Positions 58,688 to 64,000 of a stretch of 64,000 nt of DNA are shown piece after piece. The stretch is from Dasypus novemcinctus. Lineage: Eukaryota; Chordata; Mammalia; Cingulata; Dasypodidae. Made by a program: the position numbers and the translations under genes. The stretch is from assembly GCF_030445035.2 (NCBI RefSeq), contig NC_080673.1, positions 37,320,365 to 37,384,364 of the forward strand, in the 5' to 3' direction. Position 1 is the first letter of the stretch. Every line of letters begins with the position of its first letter. The notes beneath the pieces are model-generated. The model was not told the origin of the DNA and made no database searches. It saw nothing but the letters and a program-made list of their open reading frames with translations.

Positions 58688-59390
58688 AAAGAAGTGAGTT
58701 GCAATTCCTACTCTCTGGTTTGTTGGACTTACCCAGGTCAGCTAACAGGGAGGTGAAGATGGTTAACCACCACAACAGGGAACCAAGAGTACCTACAACT
58801 GCAAGCAGGAGAATTGCATCCATCAACCATGTGGGATCTAAGCCCCATCTTGATATAGAGGTGGAGTGGACATCACCAAACCAGGGTCCACAGAATGGAG
58901 GAATAAAATATGAACTAAGTGAACTTACTAGTATTCTACTATAGAACTATTGTGATTAGTAATGGAAGAAACTGTAGCATTGATCTGGAGAAAGTGGCCA
59001 CAGTAGTTGCTCAGGGCAGGGAGAGGGAAGAAGAGATGAGATGTGGGGGCATTTTCAGGACTTGGAGTTGTCCTAAATGATATTGCAGGGACAAATGCTG
59101 GACATTATATATCCTGCCATAATCCACTGAATGTATTGAGAGAAAATGTAAACTACAGTGTAAACTATAATCCATGTGGTGCAGCAGTGCTCCAAAATGT
59201 ATTCACCAAATGCAATGAATGTGCCACGATGATGGAAGAGGTTGTTGATTTGGGAGGAGTGGGGGGGGGTGTTGCGGGGTATGGGGGAACCTCTTGTATT
59301 TTTTAATGTAACATTTTTTGTGATCTATGTATCTTTTTAAAAAAAGACAATTTAATAAAGAAAAAAATTAAATAACTAAAAGGAGTGAGT
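58688..59390 (+). mobile_element. 5'-truncated LINE 3' end, plus-strand copy
   Basis: Insertion about 58700-59378, homologous in reverse to 13446-14013 and 15122-15964. It has a G-rich tract at 59251-59287 and an A-rich tail at 59338-59378. Duplication of aaagaagtgagt (58688-58699) and aaaggagtgagt (59379-59390), one mismatch. The ORFs at 58699-58944 and 59043-59306 are not genes. Confidence 0.7.
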
Positions 59391-59742
59391 GGACAAACCA
59401 CGTGAGTACATGGGGAAATAGCACTTGGACCTCTAAAACCTCATGGGACATGATGCAGAGTTTGGCTTATTCTAAGTAACCATGGTATAAGATTGGAGAC
59501 TTGAGAACAGAGGCCTCACAAGATATTATGATTTAGAAGGATTCCTTTGACTATTTGGTGAAAAATAGACTCAGGGCAAGGTAAAAAGCTGGGAAGCCAG
59601 TTAGAGAGCTCCTGCAGCTATTCAGGAGAAAGATGACAGTGCTGGAATGAGGTACAAAGTCATCAAATTCCAGATGTGTTATGGGGAGAATTTGCAGGAT
59701 TTCTTAATGGGTGGGATGAGGTTATGGAAAAAATAGAAGAGT

Positions 59743-60549
<807 letters not shown>

Positions 60550-61090
60550 AAATAGAAGAGTCCAGAGTGATGGAGTGAATGGTGGTATCACTTATCTCTG
60601 GGAAATCAGTTTTATGAGAGAAACCCAAACATTTTTTTTTCTGGAATATTATGTAGCTACTTTGGATGTTCAAATAAAAGGTGAGTAGCTCCAGAAATGT
60701 AAATCATAAGTCATTAGCATACAGATAGTCATGGGATTAGATGAGATCGCCTGGAGAGTTGAATACATATAGCTGAAGAGGAAAAGAGGTGGATTCCCTG
60801 AACAGCAATGGAATAAAGTGTTTCAAGAAGGGGAATGACCAACAACCCAATGTTTCTAAGAGATCAAGTAATTGGAGATTGATGGTTGATCTATTTGGTA
60901 TTGTGGAAGTAAGTCAGTAGTAACCTAAGAGAATGATTTCAGCAGAACAACAGGAATAAAGACCCAATTATAGTGTTCACAAGTAAAAGAGGGAAAAGAG
61001 GAAATTGGGTTATACATACAGACCGTTCTATAGAGATGCTTTGCTATAACCAGGAACATAGAGATGGGGAGTGGGAAGGTGGGAACGGCA

Positions 61091-62344
61091 TAGCTGAAGT
61101 GGATGTAGGGTTATTTGTTTGTTCTTAAGATGGGAGAATCTATAACTTGATTGCACGCTAATTATTTAACAAAATGAAACAGAATTATGCCTTCTGTATG
61201 TTTACAGGCAATACATAACTTACCATTACAAAAATCAATTAATTTAGTCTAATGATCTATGCTGTTCTATCAGTAATGTTAGTATTTTTCACTTTAGCTT
61301 ACACAATCTAATAAAGAAAATATCTTAAATAATAAAGTTAATGTCTGTCAGGTCATTACACATTCCTATTCTTGCTCAAAAAGTAATAAATTATTTTGTT
61401 ACCCAGCCATAAAACCTGATCAAAATGAATGCTTGTTTTAAATATTTGTGGAAAATAATGCATAGCTTTTTATGTAATTTTCTAAGTAACGAATATGTTC
61501 ATGTGGAAACTCATTTTAATAATCATAATTCACTATATATTAACATGTAATCACCAAAAATATACTACATAAATATACCCTCACAATGATTTATTCTGAA
61601 GGAAACACTTTTAAGGAAAATAAGTAAATATATATATATAATGTGAATATATAAGCAGCACACCAAAATTTTCAATAGAAAAAAAAGTCAGCTTCCCAAT
61701 AAATGATAATTATTAACATCCATGAGTCATGATAGAGCAAATGAAATCTGCTAAACATACAATATGTAGAAGCAGCTTTCACAAGTTTTTTTAAATTTTT
61801 AATTTAATTTTTTTTCTTATTTTATTTTACTTTTATAGTCTTTGTCATGTTGTTTTTCACATGTTTTCACTGGGCAGACTTATATGTTTTATATGTAAGT
61901 TATACAGGAAAGTTGCTTAATTAGAAACTCCAGATAAGATAAATCAGAAAGCAAGTCTGTATTTTTGTTGCCATTACACACTCAAAATAAATTGAAAAGA
62001 TTATTACTTGATTAATTAACAATTAATTAAAGTTAAAATTAAATTAATTAAATGTAAAAATCAGAATGAATAAACCAGAATATGGGAGGTTTTGAGGCTT
62101 TAAACCTGAAAATCTTTATATGGCACACTCCCTTTCTTTCCCCATTACTTTTAAAACATGTAAAAGAAATCCATGGGAGGATGTCATAGGTTGGAACTGG
62201 AAGGGCAGCACACATTCCTTCTACCTATTCTGGCAACAGGCACTCAGTATCTGGCAAACACCTTACTTCAAGGGAGGTTAGGACACATAAGACAGGTGGA
62301 ACTAGGAAAAAAAGGAAACAGACTTGTCAGTGAGTTAAAAAAAA
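61091..62344. other. Intergenic AT-rich DNA
   Basis: Very AT-rich, with short TTAATTAA-like runs around 62000-62060 and a (TA)n run near 61630. No gene or family recognised. Confidence 0.35.
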
Positions 62345-63130
62345 TTTTTTTTTCTATTGATGAATAATTTACAAAGAGTAAAATGCTCAGATTTAAAAAA
62401 TAACATCCAATCAGTTTGAGAAATGCATACATTCCTGACACACAGAGCATTTCCACCATTTCAGAAAATTCCCTTCTTTCCTTTCCTAGTCAATACCATC
62501 TTCAAAGCAATCAGTGATCGGATTTCTACCATTATGGCTAGTTTTGAACATTCTAGATTTATGTGTTTTTTCATTACTTGTGTCTTTGAGTCCACATAAA
62601 CTTTGACATTCATCTATGTCGTTACATGTATCATCAGTTTGTTTTTCCTTTTCGTTGGTGAGTAGAATATTAACACTATTTAGTATTCTGTCATATTAAT
62701 ATACAGCACTTTGGTTATCCATTCTTCTAATTGATGAACATACAACTATTCCAGTTTTGGGTGAGTTTGAATAAGGCTGAAATAAACATTCTTGTTCAAG
62801 GATTTCTCTTGAATAATTATCTGTGAGTGGAATTGCAGGTCACAGGTTAAATGTGTATTTAACTATTTAAGAAACTGCAAAAATTTTACAAATGTTTGTG
62901 CCATTTTACACTATACCAGCAATGCACAAGAATTCTGGTTGCTGTGTATCCTCTCCAACATTTGGTGTTTTCAGTATTTTTCATTTAAGTTATTTCAGTG
63001 GGTATACAGTTGAATCTCATTGTTGTTTTCATTTGCATTTTTTTCTGATTACTAACAATGTGGAACACTTTTTTCATGTGTTTATGGTCTCTTTGTATAT
63101 TTTCTCTTGTGAAAGGACATTAACCATATT
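62345..63130 (-). mobile_element. L1 3' end, minus strand
   Basis: Reverse-read L1M 3' UTR/ORF2 end: 'tgaataatttacaaagagta', 'gagtggaattgcaggtcaca', 'ttttacactataccagcaat' and 'cattgttgttttcatttgca' in the usual order. Confidence 0.75.
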
Positions 63131-63493
63131 TTAATTGTATTATTTATGTTTTCATTATTGAATTATGCATTGCTGAACATTATACAAAGTTGTTTATATA
63201 AATGTCAACTTAAAACTGTATGAAAAAATATTAATTGCCATGTGTCAATCACTTAAAAATAGTTCAACTATATTATCAGCCTGTATTTAATCATGTGTAT
63301 TTCATAACTGATGTATTTCCAGCAAGAGAGCCTTAAGAAATCATTTTTACATTCACAGTGTACCCCAAAGTAAATATAGATGAGCTTAGCTTCTGTCATA
63401 AATAATTCTATTTACAGCAATTTTCTAATTCTTTGAATATTAACTTGCCACTTCATAGATACTATTGCCTGCTGCTGCCAAGTATAGAATATT

Positions 63494-63593
63494 GCTAAGA
63501 TGTTTTATTTTCTTTTACTTATTTTTTACTTTAATAAAAAAGATATTTAGATACATAAATATTACATAAAATATAGGTAGCTAAGATGTTTTA
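63494..63593 (-). mobile_element. 72-nt LINE 3'-end insertion with 14-nt duplication
   Basis: The 14-nt word gctaagatgtttta occurs at 63494-63507 and 63580-63593. The 72 nt between them (63508-63579) match only the last bases of the LINE 3' end seen at 52022-52400 ('agatatttagatacataaat' then ATTACATAAAATATA). Confidence 0.75.
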
Positions 63594-64000
63594 ATAATAT
63601 TGTTTACACAAGGTCAAGAAACAATCAGGATAAATAGGACAGGTGATGCAGCATCACTTTATATTTAAAGATTTGTTTCTTTGCTTTGTGGTACATAATC
63701 CTAAATTGGTTTTGTATTTCTGCCAGAGAAAGCTACTATTTTACTGTGTAGGGTTATTTAATAACTTACCTCAGTATCACAAATAAATTATCCAGAAAGG
63801 ATGTTACTCAATTTAGCAAGGCAAGTAAAGCTAGTATAAACAGGGTGCAGTAGATTTTCCAAGGGTTTTTTTTTGTATAATTATTGTTCTTACTGGGTTT
63901 TTGTGGGTTTTTTTTTCAACCATTGTTGTTAAATAAAAGCCACTTCTCAAGTGTGGAGTTGTTCCACAAATTCTAACAAAGTGTGTAAATACATAAATGG
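63594..64000. other. Intergenic DNA, nothing recognised
   Basis: No supported feature to the window end. Confidence 0.3.

Overview
The window is nuclear DNA of a placental mammal, most likely an armadillo (Dasypus, Xenarthra). The lineage call rests on tRNA-derived SINEs with the sequence character of armadillo DAS-SINEs, lying among AT-rich, CpG-poor sequence full of old L1, L2, MIR, hAT and MaLR relics. There are no bacterial-type genes, operons, CRISPR arrays or real tRNA/rRNA genes.

The one gene with supported coding function is MAP9 (ASAP), a microtubule- and spindle-associated protein, on the + strand. Ten consecutive coding exons lie between 2894 and 40428 and carry about the C-terminal 486 residues plus the stop codon. 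The 5' exons, encoding roughly the first 160 residues, lie before the window. All nine internal splice junctions have GT/AG ends and matching reading phases. The first intron (3124-22783, about 19.7 kb) is filled by a nested stack of retroelements: antisense L1s, a decayed class I endogenous retrovirus, a solo MaLR-like LTR and two 3'-end LINE fragments. The last intron (32766-40305) holds L1, L2, hAT and SINE insertions.

The 23.5 kb after the MAP9 stop codon look intergenic. They hold a nearly complete MaLR-type LTR element (47484-50234), a second MaLR element broken by a full-length NDUFV2 retropseudogene (57367-58168), several LINE 3' ends, and an SQOR-derived pseudogene (59743-60549).

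Most interesting observations: (1) the SQOR pseudogene appears to be a retrocopy of a transcript that kept intron sequence, because one pair of 12-nt target-site duplications encloses a truncated antisense SINE, a splice acceptor and the last SQOR exon; (2) the armadillo MAP9 C-terminus has proline where human MAP9 has Ser625, the reported Aurora-A site; (3) two extremely short insertions with clear duplications, one of 72 nt and one made only of A-rich tail; (4) an L1 3' end with about 220-bp tandem units. I found no convincing undescribed multi-gene system. The remaining interest is in genome-evolution events. Repeat family names are from recognition, not from a database search.
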